The notes below the pieces were generated by a model. It was not told the DNA's origin. It made no database searches and was given only the letters and a program-made list of their open reading frames with translations. A stretch of 64,000 bases of DNA from Litchfieldella xinjiangensis (GTDB taxonomy: Bacteria > Pseudomonadota > Gammaproteobacteria > Pseudomonadales > Halomonadaceae): assembly GCF_000759345.1 (NCBI RefSeq), contig NZ_JPZL01000001.1:1302001-1366000 (forward strand), in the 5' to 3' direction. Below, piece by piece: positions 53,900-63,256 of the stretch. A program made the translations under genes and the position numbers. The first letter of the stretch is position 1, and each line of letters starts with the position of its first letter.

Positions 53900-54508
53900 A
53901 TGAAACACGAAATTGTCGAAAAGAATGTCGGGCTGATGGCCGTGCTGATTCTGGTGGTGATCAGTTTCGGCGGCCTGGCCGAGATCGTGCCGCTGTTCTT
54001 TCAGAAGGACACGACCGAGCCCGTAGAAGGCCTCAAGCCGCTCTCCGCCCTGCAGCTTGAAGGGCGCGATATCTATATCCGCGAAGGCTGCGTGGGCTGC
54101 CACTCGCAGATGATTCGCCCGTTCCGGGCCGAAACCGAGCGCTACGGCCACTACAACGTGGCTGGTGAATCGGTCTACGAGCACAACTTCCTGTGGGGCT
54201 CAAAGCGTACCGGTCCCGACCTGGCGCGCGTAGGTGGTCGTTACAGCGACGACTGGCACCGCGCCCATATGTACAACCCGCGCGACGTGGTTCCGGAATC
54301 GATCATGCCGGCCTACCCGTGGTTGTTCGAGAACACGCTCGACGGCGACGATATCACTACAAAAATGCAGACCCTGCGCACGCTGGGCGTGCCCTACACC
54401 GATGAAGACATCGCCGGGGCCACCCGCGAGGTACGCGGCCAGCAGGAGATCACTGCGTTGATCGCTTACCTGCAGCAATTGGGCACCGTGATCGAGGGTA
54501 GGCGCTGA
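53900..54508 (+). CDS. ccoO: cbb3-type cytochrome c oxidase subunit II (monohaem)
   Basis: A 202-residue membrane-anchored cytochrome c. One N-terminal helix (about 12-30) is followed by the haem site [13 protein letters not shown] (CxxCH near residue 62) and a Met ligand region (ESIMPAYPW). It passes electrons from CcoP to CcoN. AGGGAA precedes the ATG; it is 23 bases after ccoN and 2 bases before ccoQ. Confidence 0.97.
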   Translation: MKHEIVEKNVGLMAVLILVVISFGGLAEIVPLFFQKDTTEPVEGLKPLSALQLEGRDIYIREGCVGCHSQMIRPFRAETERYGHYNVAGESVYEHNFLWGSKRTGPDLARVGGRYSDDWHRAHMYNPRDVVPESIMPAYPWLFENTLDGDDITTKMQTLRTLGVPYTDEDIAGATREVRGQQEITALIAYLQQLGTVIEGRR

Positions 54509-54510
54509 GC

Positions 54511-54744
54511 ATGGACATGGGGACCTTTCGCGGCATTCTGACGCTGCTGCTGCTGATCGGCTTTCTAGGGATTGCCTGGTGGGCCTACTCCAAACGCCGC
54601 AAGACGGACTTCGAAGAGGCGGCCAACCTGCCCTTCGCCGATGACGATGATGAACTGCAGAACCGTGGTGCGCGCCCTTCCAGCAACAAAGAGGCGCCCC
54701 GCCATGATGCGTCCCGCAAAGACAAGGGAGACAAGAACACATGA
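54511..54744 (+). CDS. ccoQ: cbb3-type oxidase subunit IV (CcoQ)
   Basis: A 77-residue single-helix protein: TFRGILTLLLLIGFLGIAWW followed by AYSKRRKTDFEEAANLPFADD, the usual CcoQ pattern. It stabilises the complex. The C-terminal part is rich in charged and proline residues and longer than the minimal CcoQ. Its stop overlaps the ccoP start by four bases. Confidence 0.93.
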   Translation: MDMGTFRGILTLLLLIGFLGIAWWAYSKRRKTDFEEAANLPFADDDDELQNRGARPSSNKEAPRHDASRKDKGDKNT

Positions 54745-55670
54745 ACAATCTATGGGGTGACTCCCTCTCCAGTTTCTGGAGCGCCTGGATCATCGTCATC
54801 ACACTGGGCACGATCGCCTTCAGTGGCTGGATCCTGTTCGCCAACCGCAAGACCGACAAGGTGCCCGATGCCGAGGGCAACGTCGACACCACTGGCCATG
54901 CGGCCGATGGCATCGAGGAGTACGACAACCCGCTGCCGCGCTGGTGGTTCATGTTGTTCGTGGCCACCATCGTGTTCTCGCTGGGCTACCTGGCCCTGTA
55001 CCCGGGCCTAGGCAACTTCCGCGGTATCCTGGGGTGGTCCCAGGAAGGCCAGTGGGAGGAAGAGGTCGCTCAGGCCGAACAGCGCTACGCCTCGATCTTT
55101 GCGCAGTTCCAGGAAGTACCGATCCCCGAGCTTTCGCAGGACAGTGAAGCCATGCGCGTGGCCGAGCGTATCTTCCAGAACAACTGCGCGGTGTGTCATG
55201 GGGCCAATGCCCAGGGCGGCTACGGCTTCCCCAACCTGACCGATGAGGCCTGGATGTATGGCGGTGAGCCCGAGAACATCGTGACCACCATCACCAACGG
55301 ACGTAACGGCCTGATGCCTTCCTGGCAGCAACTCGGCGCTACCAATATCGAGAACCTGACCCAGCATGTGCTGTCGCTGTCCGGTCTCGAGCACGATGCC
55401 GATGCGGCCAGCCAGGGTCAGGCGATATTCTCGGCATCCTGCGTAGCCTGCCACGGCCCGGATGCCACCGGTAACCAGGCCCTCGGCGCACCCAACCTGA
55501 CCGATGATTACTGGCTCTATCAAGCCCCCGGACAGAGCGTCGCCGATTCCGTTCGGCAAACGCTGCGCAATGGCCGCAACGGCCATATGCCTGCCCAGGC
55601 CGCCTATATCGGCGAGGATCGCGTGCACCTGGTTGCAGCCTATGTATACGGGTTGAGCCGCCGGGACTGA
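54741..55670 (+). CDS. ccoP: cbb3-type oxidase subunit III (dihaem CcoP)
   Basis: A 309-residue membrane-anchored dihaem cytochrome c. Two N-terminal helices enclose the usual EEYDNPLPRWW motif (near residue 58). The two haem sites are CAVCHG (near residue 148) and CVACHG (near 235), each with a downstream Met ligand. It accepts electrons from soluble cytochrome c or a HiPIP. It ends the ccoNOQP operon, followed by a strong terminator. Confidence 0.96.
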   Translation: MNNLWGDSLSSFWSAWIIVITLGTIAFSGWILFANRKTDKVPDAEGNVDTTGHAADGIEEYDNPLPRWWFMLFVATIVFSLGYLALYPGLGNFRGILGWSQEGQWEEEVAQAEQRYASIFAQFQEVPIPELSQDSEAMRVAERIFQNNCAVCHGANAQGGYGFPNLTDEAWMYGGEPENIVTTITNGRNGLMPSWQQLGATNIENLTQHVLSLSGLEHDADAASQGQAIFSASCVACHGPDATGNQALGAPNLTDDYWLYQAPGQSVADSVRQTLRNGRNGHMPAQAAYIGEDRVHLVAAYVYGLSRRD

Positions 55671-55689
55671 TCGAGCGCCAGGCGTTACC

Positions 55690-55726
55690 AGAGCGGGTGC
55701 GGCCGGGGGTCGCACCCGCTCTTTTA
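55690..55726 (+). terminator. Terminator after ccoNOQP
   Basis: AGAGCGGGTGCG (55690-55701) and CGCACCCGCTCT (55711-55722) form a perfect twelve-base-pair stem with a nine-base loop, followed by TTTTAT, 20 bases after ccoP. Confidence 0.93.
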
Positions 55727-55788
55727 TGGGTCGAGCAAGCGCTAGAATAGCCCCTCTTCCACGCGCTCCGCGCCTCTCCGGTAATGCC

Positions 55789-57225
55789 ATGACCGACAAG
55801 ATCCCCGTTCAGGATGTGACCGTCGACCCTGCCGTCGGAAGTCACGATCCTCAACAGACCGTCACCCAGACGATGTATGCCAAGCGCGAGCATTTGTATG
55901 TTCGCGAGATCAAGGGCCTGTTCCAGCGGGTTCGGCGCACGTCGAATTGGGCCTTGATGGCGCTGTTCTTCGGTCTGCCCTGGCTGCAGTGGGGCGATCG
56001 ACCGGCAATCTGGTTCAACCTTCCCGACCGGGAATTCCATATCCTTGGCGGCACGTTCTATCCCCAGGAGTTTTATCTGCTGGGCTGGCTGCTGATCATC
56101 GGCGCCTTCGGTCTGTTCCTGGTCACGGTCTTCGCAGGGCGGGTGTGGTGTGGCTACACCTGCCCCCAAAGTGTCTGGACCTTCCTGTTCATTTGGACCG
56201 AGCATCGCATCGAGGGGCCGCGAAACAGACGCATCAAACTCGACAAGCAGTCGATGACCTTCGACAAGCTATGGCGCAAAAGCGCCAAGCACGCAGTATG
56301 GCTGCTCATCGCCTTCGCGACCGGCGCCACCTTCGTTGGCTACTTCACGCCCATTCGCGAGCTGGTAATGGATTTCGTCACGCTCGACGTGGGGGGCTGG
56401 GCGCTGTTCTGGGTCGGGTTCTTTACCGTCTTCACCTATCTCAATGCCGGCTGGCTGCGCGAACAGGTGTGCATGTACATGTGTCCCTATGCCCGCTTCC
56501 AGGCGGTCATGTTCGACAAGGACACGCTCATCGTCTCCTATGACGAAGCACGCGGCGAGCCGCGGGGTGCGCGCAAGCGAGGGGCCGACCCCAAGGCGCT
56601 GGGACTCGGCGATTGCATCGATTGCGATCTGTGCGTGCAGGTCTGTCCCACCGGTATCGATATCCGTGATGGCCTGCAGTATGAGTGCATCTCCTGTGCG
56701 GCCTGTATCGATGCCTGCGACAGCGTCATGGACAAGATGGGCTACCCGCGCGGCCTGGTTCGCTACACCACCGAGCATGCCCTGGAGGGGCGCAAGACGC
56801 AGGTTCTGCGCCCACGACTGCTCGGTTATCTGGCCGGCCTGCTGGTGATGCTGGGGCTTTTCGTTTGGGCGCTGGGAGAGCGTACCCCGCTCGAATTCGA
56901 GATCGAGCGCGACCGCAACCAGCTTTATCAGATGACCCAGGATGGCCGTATCAGCAATATTTTCACGCTCAACGTACGCAACCTGGACGACCGCGAGCAT
57001 ACCTATGAAGTCCAGGCGTCCGGGTTACCGGGCCTGAACCTGGTGGGCGACGGGCGGATAACCGTGGGTGCCGGCAGCACGCGCATCAAAGCCATCGAGC
57101 TGCATCTTGATGCCGATGCGCTGGATCGCCCCAGCCTGCCCATCCAGGTCAGCCTGCAGTCCGTTGACGATGCCGACATTCGCGAGGAACGCGAAGCGCG
57201 CTTTATTGGAGATATCAAGCGATGA
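55789..57225 (+). CDS. ccoG: cbb3 oxidase accessory protein CcoG (FixG/RdxA)
   Basis: A 478-residue membrane iron-sulfur protein with about five helices. Two 4Fe-4S motifs, CIDCDLCVQVCPTGIDIRDG and CISCAACIDACDSVMDKMG, lie near residues 280-320. CcoG reduces Cu(II) to Cu(I) for insertion into cbb3 oxidase. I start it at ATG 55789 (MTDKIPVQ); the frame is open slightly upstream. Its stop overlaps ccoH by four bases, so ccoGHIS-tauE form one unit behind the terminator. Confidence 0.94.
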   Translation: MTDKIPVQDVTVDPAVGSHDPQQTVTQTMYAKREHLYVREIKGLFQRVRRTSNWALMALFFGLPWLQWGDRPAIWFNLPDREFHILGGTFYPQEFYLLGWLLIIGAFGLFLVTVFAGRVWCGYTCPQSVWTFLFIWTEHRIEGPRNRRIKLDKQSMTFDKLWRKSAKHAVWLLIAFATGATFVGYFTPIRELVMDFVTLDVGGWALFWVGFFTVFTYLNAGWLREQVCMYMCPYARFQAVMFDKDTLIVSYDEARGEPRGARKRGADPKALGLGDCIDCDLCVQVCPTGIDIRDGLQYECISCAACIDACDSVMDKMGYPRGLVRYTTEHALEGRKTQVLRPRLLGYLAGLLVMLGLFVWALGERTPLEFEIERDRNQLYQMTQDGRISNIFTLNVRNLDDREHTYEVQASGLPGLNLVGDGRITVGAGSTRIKAIELHLDADALDRPSLPIQVSLQSVDDADIREEREARFIGDIKR

Positions 57226-57746
57226 ATACGCTAGACCCCCAGACCATTCCCCCCTGGTACAAGCAATTCTGGCCGTGGTTCTTGCTGGGCCTGCTGCTCT
57301 CCTCGGTGGCTGTCAGCACCACCTTCCTGGTGCTGTCGATCAAGAGCTTCGACGGCATGGTGCAGGAGGATTACTATGAGCAGGGCCGCGCCATCAACCA
57401 AGAGTTCGCCAAGCAGAAGCTGGCGATGGCCATGGGGCTGGAGGCGACGCTGAACGTCGATGAGTTGACTGGCGACATCAGCTTGCATCTCCTTGGCGAG
57501 GCGCGTCCCGAGCGACTCTATCTGAACCTGATCTTTCCCACCCAGGACGATCGCGACCAGGAGTATGTGCTGGAGCACATGCGCGACGGTCACTATGTTG
57601 GTCAACTTCCCGAGCGTCAGCACTACCGCTGGTATGTACAGGTGCAACCCACCCAGCAGGATCCTGAATGGCGCCTGATGGGGGAAGCTCACTTCCCGCT
57701 CGACGCGGCCGTAACCCTGACGCCGGGAGGCACGACCCAAGGCTGA
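57222..57746 (+). CDS. ccoH: cbb3 oxidase assembly protein CcoH (FixH)
   Basis: A 174-residue FixH protein: one N-terminal transmembrane helix (WFLLGLLLSSVAVSTTFLVL) and a periplasmic beta domain. KSFDGMVQEDYYEQGRAINQ near residues 38-57 is the family signature. It is required for cbb3 assembly, binding CcoN early on. Its stop shares a base with the ccoI ATG (TGATG). Confidence 0.92.
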   Translation: MNTLDPQTIPPWYKQFWPWFLLGLLLSSVAVSTTFLVLSIKSFDGMVQEDYYEQGRAINQEFAKQKLAMAMGLEATLNVDELTGDISLHLLGEARPERLYLNLIFPTQDDRDQEYVLEHMRDGHYVGQLPERQHYRWYVQVQPTQQDPEWRLMGEAHFPLDAAVTLTPGGTTQG

Positions 57747-60187
57747 TGAGCTGCTATCACTGCGGTAACCCGGTGCCATCCGGCGCCCCGTGGCAGATCA
57801 CGCTGGACGACACGATCCATCCGTTATGCTGCCCCGGCTGTCAGGCCGTGGCACACGCTATCGTAGATGGTGGCCTGGCGAGCTATTATCGCTTTCGTAC
57901 CGAAATGCCCGAGCGCCCCAACGAACGTCCTACCGCCCAGGCCGAGACCTGGGCGGTCTTCGACGATCCGGGGCTGCAGCGGGCCTTCGTGCATGCCGAA
58001 GGCGACGATGGCCACGTCCACGCCACGTTGGCTGTGGACGGCATCACCTGTGCCGCCTGCGCCTGGCTGATCGAGCACCACCTCAACGCCCTGGACGGTG
58101 TCGTCTCGAGCGCCGTCAACCTGACCCATCACCGAGTCAGGGTCGCCTGGGACCCGGAGCGAATCGCCCTGTCGCGCATCCTCGCCGAGATGAGTGCCAT
58201 CGGCTACACGGCCCAGCCCTACGAGCCCGACCAGGCCCAGCAACGCCTGCAACGCGAAGAGCGCATGAGTGTGCGTCGTCTCATCGTCGCCGCCGTGGGG
58301 ATGATGCAGGTGATGATGTTCTCGATCCCGATCTATGTCGCTGGCCCGGGCGAAATCAGTGCCGATTTTCATGCCCTTTTCCATTGGCTTTCGTTCGCCC
58401 TGTCCACCCCGGTGGTGTTCTTCTCGGCCCTGCCCTTCTTCCGCAATGCCATACGTGACGTACGCACCGGCGTATTGGGCATGGACGTCCCGGTTTCGCT
58501 GGCCATCGGTGGGGCCTACCTGGCCAGCGGTTATGCCGTCATCTTCAATACCGGTGAGGTCTACTTCGACTCGGTGGCCATGTTCACCTTCTTTCTGCTA
58601 TTCGGCCGTTACGTCGAGATGCGCGCGCGTCGCCGTAGCGGCCATACCGGCAATGCCATGTCCGGTGCGCTACCCATGTCGGCAGTGCGCCTCAACGACA
58701 CCGACGAGGAGCGCATCCTGCCCGCCAACCAGCTCGTGCCCGGCGACCGGGTACTGGTCAAGCCCGGTCACAGCGTACCCGCAGACGGCGTGATCGAGGA
58801 TGGCGAATCGAGTCTCGACGAATCGATGCTCACCGGTGAATATCTCCCCGTCACGCGACGCATCGGCGACCGGGTGACCGGCGGCAGCCAGAACGTCGAG
58901 AGCCCATTGGTGGTTCGGGTGACTCATGCCGGTAACGAGGCCCGCGTGACCCGTATCGTCGATCTCACCGATCGCGCCTTTGCCAGCCGCCCCAAGATCG
59001 CCCAGATGGCCTCGCGTATGGCGCACCTGTTCGTGTTGCGCCTGCTGTTCGTGACCGTGGGCGTGGCTGCCGCCTGGTGGTTCATCGATCCGTCACGCGT
59101 ACTCTGGGTCACGCTCTCCGTGCTTGTCGTCACCTGCCCCTGTGCCTTGGCGCTGGCCACCCCCACAGCGCTGACCGCCGGGCATGGTCAACTACGCCGG
59201 CGCGGCGTGCTGATTACCCGTGCCAATGCCCTGGAAACCCTGTCCCAGGCGACCCGGGTGATCTTCGACAAGACAGGGACGCTGACCACGGGTCGCATGC
59301 ACTTGACCGGTACCCGTTGCCTGGGTGAGCGTAGTGAACATGAGGTACGTGCCCTGGCGGCAGCCCTGGAAGCCCATTCCGAACACCCCATCGCGCGGGC
59401 CTTCCGCCCCTTCCGCGATGCCACGCTGCGCGCCAGTGACGTGATCAACCGTCCCGGTGCCGGCCTTGAGGGGTGCATCGAGGGGCGGTCCTATCGGCTG
59501 GGGACACCCGCCTTCGCGGCGCCGACCGACACCCCTGCCGCCCCCGGCGAAGGGCAATGGCTATTGCTCTCCCTCGATGCGCAGCCGCTGGCCTGGTTCG
59601 CGCTCAGTGACCATGTGCGCGAGGATGCTGACGCCACGGTCCAGGCCCTCAAGGCGTCGGGGCTCACGGTCGAGCTTCTCTCGGGGGATACCTCGACGGC
59701 AGTCGAGGCCTTGGCCGAGCGTCTGGGCATCGAGACCTGGCAAGCCGGTGCGAGTCCCGAAGACAAGCTGGCGAGACTCAAGGCGCTGCAGGAGGCGGGC
59801 GAAACGGTGATCATGGTCGGCGATGGCATCAACGACGTCCCGGTACTCGGCGGCGCCGACGTCGCCGTGGCCATGAACGGTGCCACCGACCTGGCGCGCA
59901 CCAGCGCCGACGCCGTCTTGTTGAGCCCGCGGCTTTTACGTATCGTCGAGGCGATCGAGATATCGCGCGCCACACGCCGCATCATTCGCCAGAACCTGAC
60001 GTGGTCGTTGTGCTACAACTTCACCGCCTTGCCGTTGGCTGCGCTAGGCATCGTGCCGCCCTGGGTTGCGGCGCTGGGCATGTCGGCCAGTTCGCTGGTG
60101 GTCGTGGGCAACGCCCTGCGCCTGGGTCGGTTACGCACCTCCCCACGCCAAGCCCCACCGAGCCCCGTTCACGTGGAGCCTGCATGA
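57746..60187 (+). CDS. ccoI: Copper-translocating P-type ATPase CcoI (FixI)
   Basis: An 813-residue P1B-type ATPase that exports copper for cbb3 oxidase. The N-terminus has a cysteine cluster (CYHCG, CCPGCQ) and an HMA-type domain with GITCAACAWLIEHHL near residue 105. The membrane CPC motif is CPCALALATPTAL, the phosphorylation site DKTGTLT, and the hinge GDGINDVPVL. This CcoI type transports Cu(I) slowly into the periplasm for enzyme assembly rather than for detoxification. ATG at 57746; the stop overlaps ccoS by four bases. Confidence 0.95.
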   Translation: MSCYHCGNPVPSGAPWQITLDDTIHPLCCPGCQAVAHAIVDGGLASYYRFRTEMPERPNERPTAQAETWAVFDDPGLQRAFVHAEGDDGHVHATLAVDGITCAACAWLIEHHLNALDGVVSSAVNLTHHRVRVAWDPERIALSRILAEMSAIGYTAQPYEPDQAQQRLQREERMSVRRLIVAAVGMMQVMMFSIPIYVAGPGEISADFHALFHWLSFALSTPVVFFSALPFFRNAIRDVRTGVLGMDVPVSLAIGGAYLASGYAVIFNTGEVYFDSVAMFTFFLLFGRYVEMRARRRSGHTGNAMSGALPMSAVRLNDTDEERILPANQLVPGDRVLVKPGHSVPADGVIEDGESSLDESMLTGEYLPVTRRIGDRVTGGSQNVESPLVVRVTHAGNEARVTRIVDLTDRAFASRPKIAQMASRMAHLFVLRLLFVTVGVAAAWWFIDPSRVLWVTLSVLVVTCPCALALATPTALTAGHGQLRRRGVLITRANALETLSQATRVIFDKTGTLTTGRMHLTGTRCLGERSEHEVRALAAALEAHSEHPIARAFRPFRDATLRASDVINRPGAGLEGCIEGRSYRLGTPAFAAPTDTPAAPGEGQWLLLSLDAQPLAWFALSDHVREDADATVQALKASGLTVELLSGDTSTAVEALAERLGIETWQAGASPEDKLARLKALQEAGETVIMVGDGINDVPVLGGADVAVAMNGATDLARTSADAVLLSPRLLRIVEAIEISRATRRIIRQNLTWSLCYNFTALPLAALGIVPPWVAALGMSASSLVVVGNALRLGRLRTSPRQAPPSPVHVEPA

Positions 60188-60435
60188 GCATTCTCTACCT
60201 GCTGATTCCCCTGACGCTGATCCTGCTCTCGCTGGCGGTCTGGGCGTTCTTCTGGGCCGTGAAAAACGACCAGTTCGATGACCTCGAAGGGCCCGCCCAT
60301 CGCATTCTCTTCGACGAGGACGAGAACGACCTGACACCCGAGGAACGCCAGCGCCGTGCCCGGGCACGCCAGCCACGGCAATCCGTCACTGAGCGAGACG
60401 AGGCCGCCTCGGACGAGCGCGAGCCACGCCGCTGA
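60184..60435 (+). CDS. ccoS: cbb3 oxidase assembly protein CcoS
   Basis: An 83-residue single-helix protein (SILYLLIPLTLILLSLAVWA) followed by FFWAVKNDQFDDLEGPAHRI, the conserved CcoS segment. It is needed for cofactor insertion into cbb3 oxidase. The remaining 35 residues are highly charged and variable. Its start overlaps ccoI, and its stop shares a base with the next gene (TGATG). Confidence 0.94.
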   Translation: MSILYLLIPLTLILLSLAVWAFFWAVKNDQFDDLEGPAHRILFDEDENDLTPEERQRRARARQPRQSVTERDEAASDEREPRR

Positions 60436-61166
60436 TGGATCCGACCGGCCTCGACCTGCCACCGCTGGCGGCAGCCTTCGTCTTCGGGCTGCTGGGCGGC
60501 GCACACTGCATCGGCATGTGCGGCGGCATCATGAGCGCTCTGACGTTTGCGGTGCCTCCCAGTATGCGCCATCCCGCTCGCATGACGGGCCTGCTGCTCG
60601 GCTACAACCTGGGTCGCCTGTCGAGTTACATGCTGGCCGGTGCCCTGACTGCAGGACTCGGCACGCTGCTTGGCGGGCTCGCCGGCGAGATTCGCCTGGC
60701 CCTGCAGATCGTGGCGGCCGTCATGCTGATCATGATGGCGCTGTACATCGCCAACTGGTGGAAAGGGCTGCTCAGGGTCGAAGCCGTGGGCCGCCGGCTC
60801 TGGCACTACATCGAGCCCTTCGGGCGTCGCCTGATGCCGGTGGTCAAGCTCCCCCAGGCCGTTGCACTGGGTGCGATCTGGGGCTGGCTCCCCTGCGGAC
60901 TGGTCTATTCGATGCTGGCATGGAGCCTGGCAGTAGCCGATCCGCTGCGTGGCGCCCTCATCATGGGCGCCTTCGGCTTGGGAACGCTTCCGGCCCTGCT
61001 GGCTACGGGGCTGGCGGCGCGTAGTCTGGGAAACCTGATTCGCCACCCTGCCACACGCAGTATCGCGGCCAGCCTGATCATCGGCTTCGCCCTGTGGCAG
61101 CTATGGCAGGTTTGGCCCGCCGTTAGCGGGCTTGGCCAGGACGCCGCTGGGCACAGCCATCATTGA
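60435..61166 (+). CDS. Sulfite exporter TauE/SafE-family membrane protein (CcoA/CcdA-like copper context)
   Basis: A 243-residue six-helix protein of the DsbD/TauE superfamily (COG2836 type), with the cysteine-bearing FGLLGGAHCIGMCGGIMSAL near residues 15-34 and WGWLPCGLVYSMLAWSLA near 150. In cbb3 clusters of gammaproteobacteria this protein follows ccoS and is thought to assist copper or thiol handling during oxidase assembly. Substrate is unproven; TauE-like sulfite export is not implied here. Confidence 0.82.
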   Translation: MDPTGLDLPPLAAAFVFGLLGGAHCIGMCGGIMSALTFAVPPSMRHPARMTGLLLGYNLGRLSSYMLAGALTAGLGTLLGGLAGEIRLALQIVAAVMLIMMALYIANWWKGLLRVEAVGRRLWHYIEPFGRRLMPVVKLPQAVALGAIWGWLPCGLVYSMLAWSLAVADPLRGALIMGAFGLGTLPALLATGLAARSLGNLIRHPATRSIAASLIIGFALWQLWQVWPAVSGLGQDAAGHSHH

Positions 61167-61196
61167 TCCATCCGGTATTTCGCAACTCCGCGTGGC

Positions 61197-61210
61197 TTGA
61201 CCCAGCTCAA
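61197..61210. promoter_or_regulatory. Candidate Anr/Fnr box upstream of the HemN-like gene
   Basis: TTGAC-CCAG-CTCAA matches TTGAC-N4-GTCAA at 9 of 10 positions. A class II position (-41.5) predicts a start near 61245, and TAGCAT at 61233-61238 is at the right place for a -10, 24 bases before the chosen ATG. Confidence 0.7.
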
Positions 61211-61268
61211 GCCAGAGATTTCGCGAACCGGATAGCATGGGCACATCGTCTCGAACGGAGTGCAAAGG

Positions 61269-62381
61269 ATGCCTTCACTACCTCAATATCGGCCCCACCA
61301 GGCTGTGGATGAGACGCCGGATCCCCTTTCTCCGGCTCCGTTTCACCCCGATATCGATGCGGCGGCATTCGCGGCGGCTCTGTCTGCCAGCAACGCGACG
61401 GGCAACCCCTTGTCCTTGTATGTGCACTTGCCGTTCTGCCGCCAGCACTGTCATCACTGCGTGCGTGACAAGATCGCGGCGCGCGAGGCACAACAGGCCG
61501 ATCCCTACCTGCAACGCCTGGAGCGCGAGATGGTCCTCGTCGCCAGTCACCTCGACCGCGCCAGGAAGATCACGCAGCTCGTCTGGGGGGGCGGCACACC
61601 CACCTTCCTGACCCTCGGCCAGATGAGCCGCCTGATCGATATGCTCGACGCCCATTTCACCCTGTCGGGCGACCGCAACCGCGACTATGCCATCGAAATC
61701 GATCCACGCGAGGCGAATGTCTTCACATTGCGCCATCTGCAAACCCTGGGCTTCAATCGCCTGAGCCTGGGCGTGGCGGATCTCGACCTGAGGGTTCAGC
61801 AGGCCATCAATCGGATCCAGCCGCGGGTACTGACCGAAAACCTAGTCGACGAAGCCAGGCGGCTAGGCTTCCAGACGCTCTCGCTCGAACTGGTCTACGG
61901 CCTTCCCCAGCAGACGCAGGATAGCCTCAGCGAGACACTCGAACAGGTCATTGCCCTGGCGCCGGACCGCGTGTCGCTGACTCCCTATATGCATTGGCCG
62001 GAACGCTACGCCGCGCAGCGCAGCATCGATGTGGCCCTGCTTCCCGACGCCCACGCGTCGGGTACCATGGCCGACGCAGCACGCGAGCAGCTCGTAATGG
62101 CGGGCTATGTTCACCTGGGGAGGCTGCACTTCGCCCTGCCCGACGACAGCTTGGCCATTGCGCTGCACCAGGGCACGCTGCGGCACGGGGTGCTGGGGTA
62201 TTCGGGCCAGGCACCCACTGACCATGTGGGTTTCGGGGTATCGGCCATCAGCCAGGTCGACGGTCTGTATGCACAAAATGCCACCCTGCTCCCCGATTAT
62301 GTAATGGCCATCGACAGCGACAGGCTGGCTACCATCCAAGGCCTTGTCGCCGTTGCTGGGCGTGACGTGGCGCAGCCTTGA
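61269..62381 (+). CDS. HemN-like radical SAM protein (short, lacks a conserved Cys)
   Basis: A 370-residue relative of oxygen-independent coproporphyrinogen III dehydrogenase (about 457 residues). The radical-SAM motif CRQHCHHC (Cys57, 61, 64) is present after YVHLPF, and GGGTPTFL, NRIQP and HVGFGVSAISQVDGLYAQN are HemN-like. Three differences stand out: the fourth Cys of CX3CX2CXC is Arg66, the GVQD motif reads GVADLD, and the C-terminal domain is missing, the protein ending soon after residue 350. AACGGAG precedes the ATG at 61269. Whether it makes haem is doubtful; it could be a HemW- or HemZ-type relative, although its HemN motifs are strong. It has its own Anr box and is upstream of anr. 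Confidence 0.75.
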   Translation: MPSLPQYRPHQAVDETPDPLSPAPFHPDIDAAAFAAALSASNATGNPLSLYVHLPFCRQHCHHCVRDKIAAREAQQADPYLQRLEREMVLVASHLDRARKITQLVWGGGTPTFLTLGQMSRLIDMLDAHFTLSGDRNRDYAIEIDPREANVFTLRHLQTLGFNRLSLGVADLDLRVQQAINRIQPRVLTENLVDEARRLGFQTLSLELVYGLPQQTQDSLSETLEQVIALAPDRVSLTPYMHWPERYAAQRSIDVALLPDAHASGTMADAAREQLVMAGYVHLGRLHFALPDDSLAIALHQGTLRHGVLGYSGQAPTDHVGFGVSAISQVDGLYAQNATLLPDYVMAIDSDRLATIQGLVAVAGRDVAQP

Positions 62382-62449
62382 TTCCGATCAGCCTGCCTGT
62401 TTCCGCCGCGTCGCGTCTCGATAGTTCACGACAAGGTGACGCGCCCCCT

Positions 62450-62477
62450 TTGCCATGCCGGCTCGATCCTCCATAAT
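62450..62477 (+). promoter_or_regulatory. Candidate sigma70 promoter of anr
   Basis: TTGCCA (62450-62455), 16-base spacer, CATAAT (62472-62477), about 30 bases before the anr ATG. No Anr box overlaps it, so the regulator seems constitutively transcribed and controlled by its cluster. Confidence 0.55.
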
Positions 62478-62509
62478 CAGCGGGACGTATCTACTTCGAG
62501 GAAAGGACC

Positions 62510-63256
62510 ATGCCTGACGCTGCACTCGCCCAGCATCGTGCACGGCTGCACGAGACGCGCTGCCAGACATGCAGCCTGGCATCGCTTTGCCTGCCTTTGG
62601 CACTGGATCTCGAGGACATGGACCAGTTCGACGCGATTATTCGACGTCGTGCACCGCTCAAGAAAGGCGAACCCCTGGTCCGTCAGGACGCAGTGTTCAC
62701 CAGCGTCTTCGCAGTTCGTTCGGGCAGCCTCAAGCAGGTCACCAGTGAAGGACGGGGGGAAGATCAACTCACCAACTTCTACCTGCCCAGCGAGATGGTG
62801 GGCCTGGACGGGATCGATGCGCGCCGTTATCCCGGCTCGGTGATCGCCCTGGAAACCACCACCGTCTGTGAGATTCCCTTCGATCGCCTCGATGCGCTCT
62901 CGGAAAAACTGCCCGAACTGCGTAGCCAGATCTATCGCAGCATGAGCAAGGAGATGCATGAAGACCGGCGCATGCTGCGCCTGTTGTCTCGCAAGACGGC
63001 CGACGAGCGTCTGGCGAGCTTCTTCACCAGCCTCTCGGCCCGCTTCCGCCGACGCGGCTATTCGGCCTACAGTTTCCGGCTATCCATGTCGCGAGGCGAC
63101 ATCGGCAACTATCTGGGCCTGGCGGTGGAAACCGTCAGCCGCATCCTCAGCCGCTTCCAGAACCAGGGGTTGGTCACCGTTTCAGGCCGTGAGGTCAACA
63201 TTCTCGACCTGGCATCCCTGGAGCGATTGGCGGAAGGCGAAGGGATCAACGACTGA
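62510..63256 (+). CDS. anr: Anr/Fnr oxygen-sensing transcriptional regulator
   Basis: A 248-residue CRP-family regulator with an oxygen-labile 4Fe-4S cluster. The cluster cysteines Cys18, Cys21, Cys27 and Cys120 match E. coli FNR C20, C23, C29 and C122. The helix-turn-helix is [20 protein letters not shown], with the E-x2-SR contact set of FNR/Anr (recognising TTGAT-N4-ATCAA). GGAAAGGA lies before the ATG. Both oxidase-side boxes found in the window are its natural targets. Its end overlaps ttcA by 11 bases on the opposite strand. Confidence 0.96.
   Translation: MPDAALAQHRARLHETRCQTCSLASLCLPLALDLEDMDQFDAIIRRRAPLKKGEPLVRQDAVFTSVFAVRSGSLKQVTSEGRGEDQLTNFYLPSEMVGLDGIDARRYPGSVIALETTTVCEIPFDRLDALSEKLPELRSQIYRSMSKEMHEDRRMLRLLSRKTADERLASFFTSLSARFRRRGYSAYSFRLSMSRGDIGNYLGLAVETVSRILSRFQNQGLVTVSGREVNILDLASLERLAEGEGIND

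Noticed and set aside
62382-62509. Frameshifted remainder of HemN after the HemN-like stop
   Set aside because: Only 128 bases precede anr and no frame encodes the HemN C-terminal domain, so the protein looks genuinely short, not frameshifted.
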